Assembly (NCBI GenBank): GCA_030066685.1
Contig: JASJBF010000034.1
Coordinates: 62,001 to 126,000 of the forward strand
Reading direction: 5' to 3'
Length of the DNA: 64,000 bases
Source of the DNA: Kiloniellales bacterium
Lineage (GTDB): Bacteria > Pseudomonadota > Alphaproteobacteria > Kiloniellales > JAKSBE01
In this document: positions 41,640 through 50,987 of the stretch, one piece after another
How positions within the stretch are numbered: the stretch's first letter is position 1
How the letters are laid out: every line of letters begins with the position of its first letter
Position numbers and translations under genes: made by a program
Notes under the pieces: generated by a model
The model's input: only the letters and a program-made list of their open reading frames with translations
The model's database searches: none
What the model was told of the DNA's origin: nothing

Positions 41640-41963
41640 ATGAAGGCATCATCAAATCTGCGCACGGTGCTGCTGACCGCGTTCTTGCAGGGCGGCGCCA
41701 TCGTGACCATCCTGATCTGGACCGCATTGTCGTTCGTGCCCCTCGTCGCGCTCGTTTATGGCAGCCTGACGGTCTCGGAGATAATCCTGAATGTCATCTT
41801 TGCCTGCACCGGCGTGCTGGGCGTGGGATCGCTCTATGCCCTGTGGCTCTTGCTTGCGTCGCCCGAGGCCCGGGTGAGGCTCGCTCCGGACAGCCGCAAT
41901 GTGCTTCATTGGCTGGGCGTCTTCGCTGCTGGGTGGATCCTGCTCTTCACGCTCCTTGGCTGA
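41640..41963 (+). CDS. Small membrane protein of unknown function (107 aa)
   Basis: From the ATG at 41640 the product has three hydrophobic helices (LLTAFLQGGAIVTILIWTALSFVPLVALVYG, ILNVIFACTGVLGVGSLYALWLLL and WLGVFAAGWILLFTLLG). The frame runs back to 41583, but the earlier ATG gives no additional family-like sequence. I do not recognise it. It is downstream of the EF-hand gene on the same strand. Confidence 0.6.
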   Translation: MKASSNLRTVLLTAFLQGGAIVTILIWTALSFVPLVALVYGSLTVSEIILNVIFACTGVLGVGSLYALWLLLASPEARVRLAPDSRNVLHWLGVFAAGWILLFTLLG

Positions 41964-42191
41964 CGTCGGGACGAGGTGGCGGTCGCCCCATCTCCATCAT
42001 TCGCTAGGTCGTCAGCCATGCGCGCGCGTGGCAGCGGCGACGTAATCGATGATCAGCTTCACGCCGGCACTCGCTCGTAGCAAAGCGGACCATCCGATCC
42101 CGGCTGGGACGTGCCCCGGACCGGTTCTCACCCTCGTGACCGCAGGTCGCGGGGCATTGCCTAGGCGCCGTTTGGAACATATAGTGAACAA

Positions 42192-43427
42192 ATGGCGCGG
42201 CTCGATTTGAAGCAGAAGCTCGCGATTCTCAGCGACGCGGCAAAGTACGATGCCTCCTGCGCGTCGTCAGGTGGCGCCAAGCGCGACAGTCGCGACGGCA
42301 AGGGGCTTGGGTCGAACGAAGGCTCGGGCATCTGTCATGCCTACGCGCCGGACGGACGCTGCATCTCTCTGCTCAAGATCCTGATGACGAACTTCTGCAT
42401 CTACGACTGCGCCTACTGCGTGAACCGCGTTTCGTCCAACGTGCCGCGGGCGCGCTTCTCCATAGACGAAGTCGTGCGGCTGACCATCGAGTTCTATCGG
42501 CGCAACTACATCGAGGGGCTGTTTCTGTCCTCCGGCATCATAAGGTCCCCCGATGCGACCATGTCCGATATGGTTCGCATCGCCAAACGCCTGCGGGAAG
42601 ACGAGGGCTTTCGCGGATACATTCACCTCAAGACGATCCCCGACGCCGGCCCGGAGCTGATCGAGGAGGCGGGCCTCCATGCCGATCGCCTCTCGATCAA
42701 CGTCGAGCTGCCGACCGACCGGAGCGTCAACTCCTACGCGCCCGAGAAGAACCCCGAGACGATCCGGGCGACGATGGCCGACGTGCGGCTGCGCAGGGAA
42801 ATGGCCAAGGACCGCTCCCACAGGGGTCGACGCGGGAAGCGCTTCGCGCCTGCAGGCCAGTCTACCCAGGTGATCATCGGTGCGGATGGGTCCAGCGATG
42901 CGACCATTCTGGGCACCTCCACCCGGCTCTATGCGAGCTACAGGCTCAGGCGAGTCTACTACTCCGCCTTTTCTCCCATTCCGGACGCGTCGGAGAAGCT
43001 GCCGCTCATCAGGCCGCCGCTGCTGAGGGAGCACCGGCTTTATCAGGCCGACTGGCTGCTGCGGTTCTACGGCTTCGACCTCAGCGAAATCACCGCCGCC
43101 ACGGTGGACGGCAACCTCGATCTCGACATCGACCCGAAGCTCGCTTGGGCGCTCGCTCACCGCGGCCGATTTCCGATCGACGTGAACGTCGCGGAGCGGG
43201 AGATGCTTCTGCGCATCCCCGGCTTTGGGGTGAAAACCGTGAATCGGATTCTCTCGACCCGCCGACATCGCAGGGTGAGCTACCGGGATTTGAGGAACAT
43301 GGGCGCAAGCCTGAAGAAAGCGAAGCCTTTCATAGCGACGTCGGACTGGACGCCCGGCGCGCTGATCGACAGCGAGAACTTGCGCGCGCGCTTCGCGCCA
43401 CCGCCGGAGCAACTGGGCCTGTTGTGA
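42192..43427 (+). CDS. Putative DNA modification/repair radical SAM protein
   Basis: A 411-residue radical SAM enzyme of the type described as putative DNA modification/repair protein. The 4Fe-4S cluster motif is C-x3-C-x2-C (TNFCIYDCAYCVNR, about residues 65-78). The C-terminus holds a helix-hairpin-helix element (LRIPGFGVKTVNRIL) typical of DNA-binding proteins. It overlaps the next gene by 4 bp, so the two are made together. The family is commonly paired with the domain encoded next to it, which indicates one functional unit. The modified substrate is unknown. Confidence 0.88.
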   Translation: MARLDLKQKLAILSDAAKYDASCASSGGAKRDSRDGKGLGSNEGSGICHAYAPDGRCISLLKILMTNFCIYDCAYCVNRVSSNVPRARFSIDEVVRLTIEFYRRNYIEGLFLSSGIIRSPDATMSDMVRIAKRLREDEGFRGYIHLKTIPDAGPELIEEAGLHADRLSINVELPTDRSVNSYAPEKNPETIRATMADVRLRREMAKDRSHRGRRGKRFAPAGQSTQVIIGADGSSDATILGTSTRLYASYRLRRVYYSAFSPIPDASEKLPLIRPPLLREHRLYQADWLLRFYGFDLSEITAATVDGNLDLDIDPKLAWALAHRGRFPIDVNVAEREMLLRIPGFGVKTVNRILSTRRHRRVSYRDLRNMGASLKKAKPFIATSDWTPGALIDSENLRARFAPPPEQLGLL

Positions 43428-44887
43428 CGCTTTCCATTCGACTGCCGGCAATCGGTACGGCCGAAGCCTGGCGCAAGGCCGCGCGCGCCTGCCTGGCGCA
43501 GGGCATCCGGCCCGAGAACATTCTTTGGAGCTACGGCGAAGCGGCGCCTGATCTTTTTGCCCAGGAGACCCTCGCTCCTTCCGGCAGAGCCAGGTTCAAG
43601 GTTTCGAAATCCTTCATTGATCTCGCCGACAGCGTCGTCTGGCACAGCGACCCGGAACGCTTCGCCCGTCTCTACGCCCTGCTTTGGGAGGTGAAGGACC
43701 GCTCGGTCGTCATGGCCGACCGGGGCCATCCGGGCCTGTCGCAGCTTCGCGTGATGGAAAGGTCGGTCCGCCGCTGCCAGCACAAAATGAAGGCCTTCGT
43801 CCGGTTCCGGGAAATCGGCGCGGCGGATGCCCTGCGCCGCAGCTTTGCGGCCTGGTTCGAGCCCTCGCATCACACGGTCGAGCCGACAGCGCCCTTCTTC
43901 GCGCGGCGCTTTGCCGACATGGACTGGTGCATCGTCACGCCCGACCGGACCGCAGTCTTCGAGGATGGCGAACTGAGGTTTGATTCAGGTCGACAGAGGC
44001 CGCCGCTGCCCGAGGACGCGGCCGAAGAACTCTGGTCGACCTATTTTCGGAACATCTTCAACCCGTCGCGGCTGAAGGTGAAGGCGATGCAAAGCGAGAT
44101 GCCGAAGAAATACTGGGGCAATCTGCCCGAAGCCCGGCTGATTCCCGAACTGATCGCGCTGGCAGAAGCGCGTGCGGTGGCGATGCGGACGGCCGCGCCG
44201 ACACTGCCGCCACGGCGCGCCGTCAGGATCAAGGCGCGGCCCTCGCCCGGCGATCCCGCAATCGAGCCGGCGGACAGCTGGGACGCCTTGCGGCACTCGG
44301 CACAGTCCTGCACCCGCTGTCCACTCTACCGCCAGGCCACACAGGTCGTCATGGGGGAGGGACCGGCCGATGCGGATCTGATGTTCGTCGGCGAACAGCC
44401 GGGGGACTACGAAGATCTTGCTGGCCGGCCCTTCGTCGGTCCAGCCGGACGGCTCTTCGACGAAGCCTGCCAGGCCGCCGGCATCGAACGCGAGAGCGTG
44501 TTCGTCACGAATGCGGTGAAGCACTTCAAGTTCACGCCGCGCGGCAAGAAGCGGATACATCAGCGGCCGAGCGCGGGCGAGATCTCTCATTGCAGATGGT
44601 GGCTGGACCTGGAGCGGAAACTCGTCCGGCCCCGTCTCATCGTCGCCTTGGGCGCGACGGCGGCCGAGGCACTGACCGGGCGCGGTCAGGAAATCCTCAA
44701 GCGCCGCGGCCGGATCGAGCGGGCCGACGACGGCACGCCGGTCCTCCTCACCATCCATCCGTCTTACCTGCTTCGACTGCCCGACCGCGAATCGAAAGCT
44801 GTGGCAACGGAAAGCTTCCGACGCGATCTCTTGGCCGCAGCCGCCTATCTCCGAAGGCCATTCGCGGGGTCTGTGGCGAGCGCTTGA
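43424..44887 (+). CDS. udgX: UdgX-type uracil-DNA glycosylase fused to a radical-SAM-partner domain
   Basis: The GTG at 43424 overlaps the previous stop (GTGA). The 487-residue protein has two parts. Residues 1-270 form the domain seen as partner of the radical SAM protein (KSFIDLADSVVWHSDPERFARLY, then FFARRFADMDWCIVTPD). The rest is a UdgX domain: iron-sulfur cysteines CTRCPLYRQ, motif GEQPGDYEDLAGRPFVGPAGR, and the R-loop KKRIH. In studied UdgX proteins this R-loop histidine forms a covalent bond with the abasic sugar after uracil removal. The fusion supports capture of damaged or modified DNA. Confidence 0.9.
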   Translation: MTLSIRLPAIGTAEAWRKAARACLAQGIRPENILWSYGEAAPDLFAQETLAPSGRARFKVSKSFIDLADSVVWHSDPERFARLYALLWEVKDRSVVMADRGHPGLSQLRVMERSVRRCQHKMKAFVRFREIGAADALRRSFAAWFEPSHHTVEPTAPFFARRFADMDWCIVTPDRTAVFEDGELRFDSGRQRPPLPEDAAEELWSTYFRNIFNPSRLKVKAMQSEMPKKYWGNLPEARLIPELIALAEARAVAMRTAAPTLPPRRAVRIKARPSPGDPAIEPADSWDALRHSAQSCTRCPLYRQATQVVMGEGPADADLMFVGEQPGDYEDLAGRPFVGPAGRLFDEACQAAGIERESVFVTNAVKHFKFTPRGKKRIHQRPSAGEISHCRWWLDLERKLVRPRLIVALGATAAEALTGRGQEILKRRGRIERADDGTPVLLTIHPSYLLRLPDRESKAVATESFRRDLLAAAAYLRRPFAGSVASA

Positions 44888-45047
44888 TCGGTGCACGCCT
44901 TGGCTCCATCTCCAAGCAGGCCCCAGAGAAAAGACCTCAAGCGAACCCGCGCATCTTCGGAGGCACCTTGATGCCGCGTATCCTTCTGCAGATCGTTGAA
45001 ACTTGAAACCGTCTCGCCGTCGGGTTCGTCGGTAAAGGTGACGTGCC

Positions 45048-45833
45048 GTGCCTGAGGGTCACACCATCCACCGCGCCGCGCGGGAGCAATGCCGTCTGCT
45101 CGGCGGCCAGGTTCTCGCCGTCTCTTCGCCTCAGGGCCGCTTCACGGAAGGGGCCGCACGCCTCGACGGACGGCGCTGTCTCATCGTCGAGGCCTACGGC
45201 AAGCATCTGATCTATCGCTTTGAGGGGCAGGAAGCGCTCCACCTCCACCTTGGCCTTTTCGGTCGGATCCGGAAACGCAAGCTTCCCTTGACCGAGCCGC
45301 GCGGCGCCGTCCGGGTGCGGCTCGTAGGGACGACCCATGTGGTCGATGTCAACGGACCGAACATATGCGAGGTTCTGGACGAACAGGCTGTGGCATCACG
45401 CCTGCAACGCCTCGGACCCGACGTCTTGCGGCCGGATGCCGATCCGGAACGTGCCTTCCGTCGGATCTCCAGAAGCCGCGCATCGATTGGCCGCCTGATC
45501 CTGGATCAGTCGGTCATGGCCGGCATCGGCAACATCTACCGCACCGAGATCCTCTGGCGGCAGGCCATTCACCCCGAGACGCCCGGGCGGGCAATCGATC
45601 GCATCGCCTTCGAGCGGATCTGGAGGGACGCGGTCGAGCTGCTCGAGATCGGCGTCAGGCGAAACTCGATTGTAACGGTTGCCAACCCGCCATCCGGGCG
45701 TGGCCGGTTCCGCGAGCGCGTGAACATCTTCGGCAAACAGACCTGTCCGAAATGCAAGGGACCGATACGGCGTTTCGAGCTCGACGCGCGCCGTGCCTAC
45801 GTCTGCGAGGCCTGTCAGCCTGTGCAGACCTGA
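45048..45833 (+). CDS. nei: Fpg/Nei-family DNA glycosylase (endonuclease VIII-like)
   Basis: A 261-residue bifunctional DNA glycosylase/lyase that removes oxidised bases. The N-terminus MPEGHTIHRAA (GTG start) carries the catalytic proline and glutamate, PEGHT being the Nei-2-like form. A helix-two-turn-helix region includes GRLILDQSVMAGIGNIYRTE. The C-terminal zinc finger is C-x2-C-x16-C-x2-C (CPKCKGPIRRFELD to CEAC). It lies 160 bp after udgX and may form a repair module with it. Confidence 0.93.
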   Translation: MPEGHTIHRAAREQCRLLGGQVLAVSSPQGRFTEGAARLDGRRCLIVEAYGKHLIYRFEGQEALHLHLGLFGRIRKRKLPLTEPRGAVRVRLVGTTHVVDVNGPNICEVLDEQAVASRLQRLGPDVLRPDADPERAFRRISRSRASIGRLILDQSVMAGIGNIYRTEILWRQAIHPETPGRAIDRIAFERIWRDAVELLEIGVRRNSIVTVANPPSGRGRFRERVNIFGKQTCPKCKGPIRRFELDARRAYVCEACQPVQT

Positions 45834-45914
45834 CGATCATGATGACGTTCGTGACTTGCCGGCCGTGCGATCGGGCGGTTCCGCCGCTGGACGAAGGCCA
45901 GCGTGCCGGCCCGG

Positions 45915-46337
45915 TCAGCTCTCGTCAGCATCACGTCCAGGCTCGAGGGCTCCCTGCCGCTTTCGTCGGCATCCGCCTTGACCTCGACTCGGTCTCAGCT
46001 TGCCGCGCAGACGAAGCGACGCCGCGTTGAGCCTGTCGATGTCCTCCTGGCCGGTAAGCAGGGCGAGGCCCAGGTCCACCGCCTCGTGCAGGGTCTCTAA
46101 CGGCGTGTTCCGCCACGCAGGAGGCGGGACGACCTCGCGCCAAGGACGACCGACGGCGTTGTCCAATAGGACGCGGGCGAAGCAGTGATTTTCAGTGATC
46201 GGCCATCCATGCCGCAATGCCGCGGCCGGAAGCGCAACGTCAACGAGCGACCGCCAAGCCGCTCGGAGTTCGGACTCCTCGGAGGGTTCCGTAATTTCAA
46301 ACATCGAGACTTGTTTGTCTTCGCGGCGGTCCGACAT
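45915..46337 (-). CDS. Small protein with RHGWPITEDHCF-type motif
   Basis: A soluble protein of about 140 residues. The central stretch RHGWPITENHCFARVLLDNAVG and the following WREVVPPPAWRNTPLETLHEAV resemble a family of short proteins often labelled GCN5-related in databases, although the acetyl-CoA loop of that fold is absent. The function is unknown. The C-terminus is arginine-rich and looks less typical. Starts at 46349, 46337 or 46304 are possible; no clear ribosome-binding site decides between them. Confidence 0.6.
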   Translation of the reverse strand: MSDRREDKQVSMFEITEPSEESELRAAWRSLVDVALPAAALRHGWPITENHCFARVLLDNAVGRPWREVVPPPAWRNTPLETLHEAVDLGLALLTGQEDIDRLNAASLRLRGKLRPSRGQGGCRRKRQGALEPGRDADES

Positions 46338-46489
46338 CGCGTTCCACATGGGATGGCCGTCTTCGGATCCTTACTCGGCACGCCGACCCGTCCGCCGCCG
46401 CGGGCGTGCTCAAGAGCCGGCACACCTGCTAATTCGCGCGACGCGCCGCCTCGAAGTCCCGCGCCAGCAGGCCCCGCGTGATGGTCCCG

Positions 46490-46678
46490 CTACACCCGAG
46501 CCCAGACTTCGTCGGTGGGACGCTGCCGACCCGAAGAAACAAGAGCCTCGGCTGCGAGCCGCTGCAGAACGGCCGCGTAGTCGACGTCTGTCTGCGTCAC
46601 GTTCCTCTTCGAAAGGATCTTGTCGGCAAGGACCTGAAGTCGCGCCGCCCAGGATATCAAGTTTGCGCGTTCGACCAT
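46490..46678 (-). CDS. Small hypothetical protein (62 aa)
   Basis: The ATG at 46678 is preceded by a strong GAGGAGG site, which supports translation. The product is helical and charged (MVERANLISWAARLQVLADK, then LQRLAAEALVSSG), without membrane segments or a signal. No family is recognised. Longer in-frame starts upstream are not protein-like. It is separated from the DUF1127 gene by 313 bp. Confidence 0.6.
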   Translation of the reverse strand: MVERANLISWAARLQVLADKILSKRNVTQTDVDYAAVLQRLAAEALVSSGRQRPTDEVWARV

Positions 46679-46991
46679 GATTACCTCCTCTGTTGATGAC
46701 TTCATACGCAGGCGACGCCAATCCCGATTGCTTCGATCGCAAGTCACGGTCGCATCGCTGCGCCCGACGGCGGCTCGCGTCGCACCACCTTCGCCGAGTC
46801 TGCAAATGAGTGAAGGCGCTGTGCGCGTGTACCAATCTCCAGGCCGCCGAGTGAGAGGCACGCCGTCCGGTCTGCCATCCGTCCTTCTATGCCTGCCGGC
46901 TGGCGCAAACATGCATCCAGGACATGGTCCGAAGCGCCTCCCGTGGCGTATTGCAGTGCAACAACCGAGGCAAGCCAAGGAGCTATGACAG
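46679..46991. other. Intergenic region without recognised gene
   Basis: This 313-bp gap between the minus-strand small gene and the DUF1127 gene has no convincing coding frame. It probably contains divergent promoters. Confidence 0.4.
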
Positions 46992-47207
46992 ATGAGCGAA
47001 CTTGTGGCGGGCCGGGTTCGACGTTCCGGTATAGGAACGATTTTCAGGGCTTGGGCCGCCCACCGGCGGGCCCGCAAGACCTACGACGAACTCATGGCCC
47101 TCAGCGATGAGACCCTCTACGACATCGGTGTGAGCCGCGCCGACATCTGGGCCGTGTCTCAGCACTGCGCTGGCGACGTGCAGCGAAGGCAAACGACCCA
47201 TGCCTAG
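46992..47207 (+). CDS. DUF1127 domain small protein
   Basis: A 71-residue protein with the DUF1127 signature: ARKTYDELMALSDETLYDIGVSRADI, close to the form found in many alphaproteobacteria. These short arginine-rich proteins often affect RNA turnover or stress responses; some bind RNA. It is translated from a GATG start close to the end of an upstream purine-rich stretch. The next gene is the stress-related ahpC. Confidence 0.82.
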   Translation: MSELVAGRVRRSGIGTIFRAWAAHRRARKTYDELMALSDETLYDIGVSRADIWAVSQHCAGDVQRRQTTHA

Positions 47208-47471
47208 CATCGCGCGCAGAAAAGCGTGCTGACCAGGCTCTTCGTGCCTGTCACCGATAGCGTCACGAAGAGCCTGATCCGAAGCCTGCTGCGCCGCTTG
47301 GCGACATCCAGAGCGGCGCAGCCTCGGTACCCGGAAAAAATCTTCAGCAAAAGCTTGATTCCCAAGGGCATCCGCCCCAAATCGCACATTGAAATCAATA
47401 TAATATATAAGTTAACAGACTGATAAATAAAGATTAAAATCTCAAACCTTCAGGACCAAAGGAGATCTAGC

Positions 47472-48020
47472 ATGCTCACTGTGGGTGACAGCCTGCCCGA
47501 GTTTTCCGTCGTTGGCGTGAAGCCGGGCGCGATGGAGCCGGGAGACGGAAGCGCTTTCGAGACCATTACCAGGGACAGCTTCGAAGGGAAGTGGAAGGTC
47601 ATTTACTTCTATCCGAAGGACTTCACTTTCGTTTGTCCCACTGAAATCACCGAGTTCGCGCGGCTGACGGAAGAGTTCGAGGAGCGCGACTGTGTCGTGA
47701 TGGGCGGCAGCACCGACAACGAGTTCTGCAAGCTGGCGTGGCGCCGCGCCCATCCGGACTTGGCCCGTCTCAACCACTGGTCCTTCGCAGATACGACGGG
47801 ATCGCTGGTCGATGCGCTTGGAGTGCGATCCGAGGAGGGCGTCGCCCTTCGCGCCACCTTCTTGGTGGATCCGCACAACACGATTCAGCACGTCGCCGTG
47901 AACAACTTGAATGTGGGTCGCAATCCCACGGACACCTTGCGGATCCTCGACGGGCTTCAGACCGACGAGCTCTGCCCCTGCAATCGCCCCGTTGGCGGTG
48001 AGACCCTGCAGGCTGCCTGA
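47472..48020 (+). CDS. ahpC: AhpC/TSA-family peroxiredoxin
   Basis: A 182-residue peroxiredoxin that reduces hydrogen peroxide and organic peroxides. The peroxidatic cysteine is in FTFVCPTEITEF (about residue 56), and the C-terminal resolving cysteine pair is in DELCPCNRPVGG. The gene is followed at 82 bp by ahpD, which can act as its reductase partner. The 264-bp gap before it is AT-rich near 47390-47450, unlike the surrounding DNA, and probably holds a strong promoter. Confidence 0.93.
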   Translation: MLTVGDSLPEFSVVGVKPGAMEPGDGSAFETITRDSFEGKWKVIYFYPKDFTFVCPTEITEFARLTEEFEERDCVVMGGSTDNEFCKLAWRRAHPDLARLNHWSFADTTGSLVDALGVRSEEGVALRATFLVDPHNTIQHVAVNNLNVGRNPTDTLRILDGLQTDELCPCNRPVGGETLQAA

Positions 48021-48101
48021 CCTCAGGCGTCGGAGGCGTGGGCCCGGTCGGCCTGCGCCTCGCGCCGGTCTTCCATCACCAAGAGATGAAGGTCAACGAA
48101 C

Positions 48102-48653
48102 ATGTCGATTGAAGCACTGAGAGCCCGACTGCCGGACTATGCGAAGGATCTGAAGCTGAACCTGTCCAGCCTGCTGCGCGAGGAGGTCCTTACCGAGCAG
48201 CAACTCTGGGGCACCCTCCTCGCTTCGGCGATCGCGTCGCGCAACGTCGAAACCCTCGCGGCGATCGAGTCGGAAGCCGCTCAACATCTGTCGGCCGACG
48301 CGATCGCGGCGTCCCGGGCCGCCGCCGCCATCATGTCGATGAATAACGTTTATTACCGCTTCGTTCATCTCGCGACGTCCGGAGAGTACAACACCATGCC
48401 GGCGCGCTTGCGCATGAACGTGATCGCCAACCCCGGCGTCGAGAGGTCGGACTTCGAGCTGTGGTCCCTGGCCGTCTCGGCGATCAACGGTTGCGGCCTC
48501 TGTATCGAGGCGCACGAAAAGGAGCTCCGCAAGGCTGGCGTCGGCAAGGAGGCAATCCAGACGGCGGTCCGCTTGGCCTCGGTTACGCATGCCGTCGCGG
48601 TCGTCCTGGAGTCCGAGGCGCAGGCGCCTGTGGCTCGGGCGGATGCCGCTTAG
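48102..48653 (+). CDS. ahpD: AhpD-like alkylhydroperoxidase
   Basis: A 183-residue AhpD protein, reductase partner of AhpC. The redox centre is the C-x2-C motif in [19 protein letters not shown] (about residues 129-147), with the conserved glutamate and histidine. The N-terminal helices ([19 protein letters not shown]) fit the family. It lies in an operon with ahpC. Confidence 0.93.
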   Translation: MSIEALRARLPDYAKDLKLNLSSLLREEVLTEQQLWGTLLASAIASRNVETLAAIESEAAQHLSADAIAASRAAAAIMSMNNVYYRFVHLATSGEYNTMPARLRMNVIANPGVERSDFELWSLAVSAINGCGLCIEAHEKELRKAGVGKEAIQTAVRLASVTHAVAVVLESEAQAPVARADAA

Positions 48654-48838
48654 CCGAGACCTTGGCCCATGGAACAGCGCGGCCAGGGTCGGCTGTCCGG
48701 CTCGAGGGGCCGCGGCAGCGCATTGGCAGCGTAGAATCCCTGGCGCAAGCCCTGACGTCGTCACGGAAGCTCGAATAAAGCGTCTCGAAGACAAGTCTAT
48801 TCCGTGGGCTAACGCGTATATTGGAATGTATCAAAAAA

Positions 48839-48853
48839 CTGACCAAAGGTCAG
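48839..48853. promoter_or_regulatory. Inverted repeat in the ftsH leader
   Basis: CTGACC-AAA-GGTCAG is a perfect 6-bp dyad 38 bases before the ftsH start. It could be an operator or an mRNA leader hairpin. No known regulator is assigned. Confidence 0.45.
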
Positions 48854-48890
48854 ACCGTACCACCACCGCTCGATCTAGGACGAAGGAACC

Positions 48891-50816
48891 ATGAAAGCTG
48901 ACAACAAGTTTCAGACCTGGATTATCCTTGGCCTCCTGCTGGCCTTGGCGCTTTTTGCCTTTCGTGGTGGGCCGGCGGAAACCTTGACCGAGGTCAGCTA
49001 CTCCGACTTCCTGGCGCAGGTCGAGGCCGGCCAAGTCCAGGAGGTCACGATCCAAGGCCAGGGCATTTCGGGTCGCTACGACGACGGAGAGTCCTTTCGC
49101 ACGTTCGCGCCGGCCGGCACCGATCTTGTCGCGCCGCTGCGCGAGCAGGGCGTCCGCATCACGGCTGCACCCGAAGCTCAGCCCGGTTTACTCGGTACCC
49201 TCTTCTTCTCGCTTTTGCCCATCCTGCTCCTGATCGGCTTCTGGCTGTTCATGATGCGACGCATGCAGGGTGGTGGCGCGGGCGGCGTCATGAGCTTCGC
49301 CAAGAGCAAGGCGCGCATGCTGTCGCCCGACCAGAAGCGCGTGACCTTCGAGGACGTGGCTGGGATCGACGAAGCGAAGCAGGAGCTCGAGGAAATCGTC
49401 GACTTCCTCAAGGACCCGCAGAAGTTCATGCGCCTCGGGGGCCAAATCCCCAAGGGCGTGCTGCTGGTCGGGCCTCCGGGGACGGGAAAGACCCTGCTGG
49501 CGCGCGCGATCGCCGGCGAAGCGAACGTGCCCTTCTTCACGATCTCGGGCTCCGATTTCGTCGAGATGTTCGTCGGGGTCGGAGCGTCGCGGGTCCGCGA
49601 CATGTTCGAGCAGTCCAGAAAGAATGCGCCCTGCATCATCTTCATCGACGAGATCGATGCCGTCGGCCGCAGCCGCGGCGCTGGCCTCGGTGGCGGGCAC
49701 GACGAGCGCGAGCAGACGCTCAACCAGCTGCTCGTCGAGATGGACGGCTTCGAGGCCACCGAGGGCGTCATCCTGATCGCGGCCACCAACCGGCCGGACG
49801 TTCTCGACCCGGCCCTGCTGCGGCCCGGCCGCTTCGACCGCCAGGTCGTCGTGCCCAATCCGGACGTGATCGGCCGCGAGCAGATCCTCAAGGTGCACAT
49901 GCGGAAGGTGCCGCTCGGCCCGGACGTGGACGCCCGCATCATCGCGCGCGGCACGCCGGGGTTCTCGGGCGCCGACCTCGCCAACCTGGTCAACGAGGCC
50001 GCCTTGCTCGCCGCCCGGGCCAACCGCCGCCTGGTCACGATGGCCGACTTCGAGGCCGCGAAGGACAAGGTGATGATGGGTGCCGAGCGCCGGTCCATGG
50101 CGATGACGGAAGACGAGAAGCGCCTGACCGCCTACCACGAAGCGGGCCATGCGCTGGTCGGCCTTCTGGTGCCGGGCAACGATCCTCTGCACAAGGTGAC
50201 GATCATCCCGCGCGGTCGGGCCCTGGGCGTGACCATGAACCTGCCGGAGCGCGATCGCTATTCGATGAGTAAGAGCGAGATCGAGGCGCGACTCGCCATG
50301 ATGTTCGGCGGCCGGATCGCGGAGGAGCTGATCTTCGGCCGCGATAACGTCACCACGGGGGCCAGCAACGACATCCAGCAGGCGACCGACCTCGCGCGCC
50401 GCATGGTCACGGAGTGGGGCATGAGCGACAAGCTTGGCCGCCTTCGCTACAGCGAGAACGAAGAGCAGGTCTTCCTCGGGCGCTCGCTCGCGCAGAGCAA
50501 GAGCGTTTCCGAAGCGACGGCCCGTCTCATCGACGACGAAGTCCGGCGCATTGTCGAGGAGGCTGAAGACCGAGCCCAGCGGGCGCTGGAGGAGAACATG
50601 GACGCCCTCCATGCGGTATCCGAGGCTCTGTTGTTCTTCGAGACCCTCAGCGGTGATGAGGTCCGTCGAATTCTTGCAGGCGAGCCGCTGGTCCGCAGCG
50701 ACCAGTCCGACGAAGGCCCGTCCTCCGGTCGCAGCGCCATTCCCTCTACCGGTAAGGCCGGATCAACAGGCCACCGCCCGGTTTTCGGAGCCCCGCAGGC
50801 GCAACCTCAGAGCTAG
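48891..50816 (+). CDS. ftsH: FtsH, membrane-bound ATP-dependent zinc metalloprotease
   Basis: A 641-residue protease of the inner membrane that degrades misfolded or regulatory proteins. It has two N-terminal membrane segments ([16 protein letters not shown] and [19 protein letters not shown]), the AAA ATPase motifs [13 protein letters not shown] and [11 protein letters not shown], the second region of homology, and the protease site HEAGH (about residue 420). The C-terminal tail is low-complexity and charged. The gene stands apart from folP or tilS and is likely a second ftsH copy. Confidence 0.96.
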   Translation: MKADNKFQTWIILGLLLALALFAFRGGPAETLTEVSYSDFLAQVEAGQVQEVTIQGQGISGRYDDGESFRTFAPAGTDLVAPLREQGVRITAAPEAQPGLLGTLFFSLLPILLLIGFWLFMMRRMQGGGAGGVMSFAKSKARMLSPDQKRVTFEDVAGIDEAKQELEEIVDFLKDPQKFMRLGGQIPKGVLLVGPPGTGKTLLARAIAGEANVPFFTISGSDFVEMFVGVGASRVRDMFEQSRKNAPCIIFIDEIDAVGRSRGAGLGGGHDEREQTLNQLLVEMDGFEATEGVILIAATNRPDVLDPALLRPGRFDRQVVVPNPDVIGREQILKVHMRKVPLGPDVDARIIARGTPGFSGADLANLVNEAALLAARANRRLVTMADFEAAKDKVMMGAERRSMAMTEDEKRLTAYHEAGHALVGLLVPGNDPLHKVTIIPRGRALGVTMNLPERDRYSMSKSEIEARLAMMFGGRIAEELIFGRDNVTTGASNDIQQATDLARRMVTEWGMSDKLGRLRYSENEEQVFLGRSLAQSKSVSEATARLIDDEVRRIVEEAEDRAQRALEENMDALHAVSEALLFFETLSGDEVRRILAGEPLVRSDQSDEGPSSGRSAIPSTGKAGSTGHRPVFGAPQAQPQS

Positions 50817-50820
50817 TGCC

Positions 50821-50856
50821 GAGAGACCGGCCCGCGCACGGCGGGCCGGGACTCTC
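50821..50856 (+). terminator. Stable hairpin after ftsH
   Basis: CCGGCCCGC and GCGGGCCGG flank a five-base loop, and GAGAG/CTCTC extend the stem after a small bulge. It starts a few bases after the ftsH stop. A T-run is missing. Confidence 0.55.
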
Positions 50857-50987
50857 CGATGGGACCGAGACAGAGCCGCGGACGGCAAAGCTCTGACGTT
50901 GCAATGCTCGCCTTAAACGGAGGTTGCGGCCCCCTTGGCCATGTTCACGGCAAGGTGGGTTTGCGGGTCCAAGTCTAAGGGATCGAC

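Noticed and set aside
48654-48700. Terminator after ahpD
   Set aside because: The inverted repeat with GCCGA and GTCGGC arms is interrupted and has no T-run, so the evidence is too weak.
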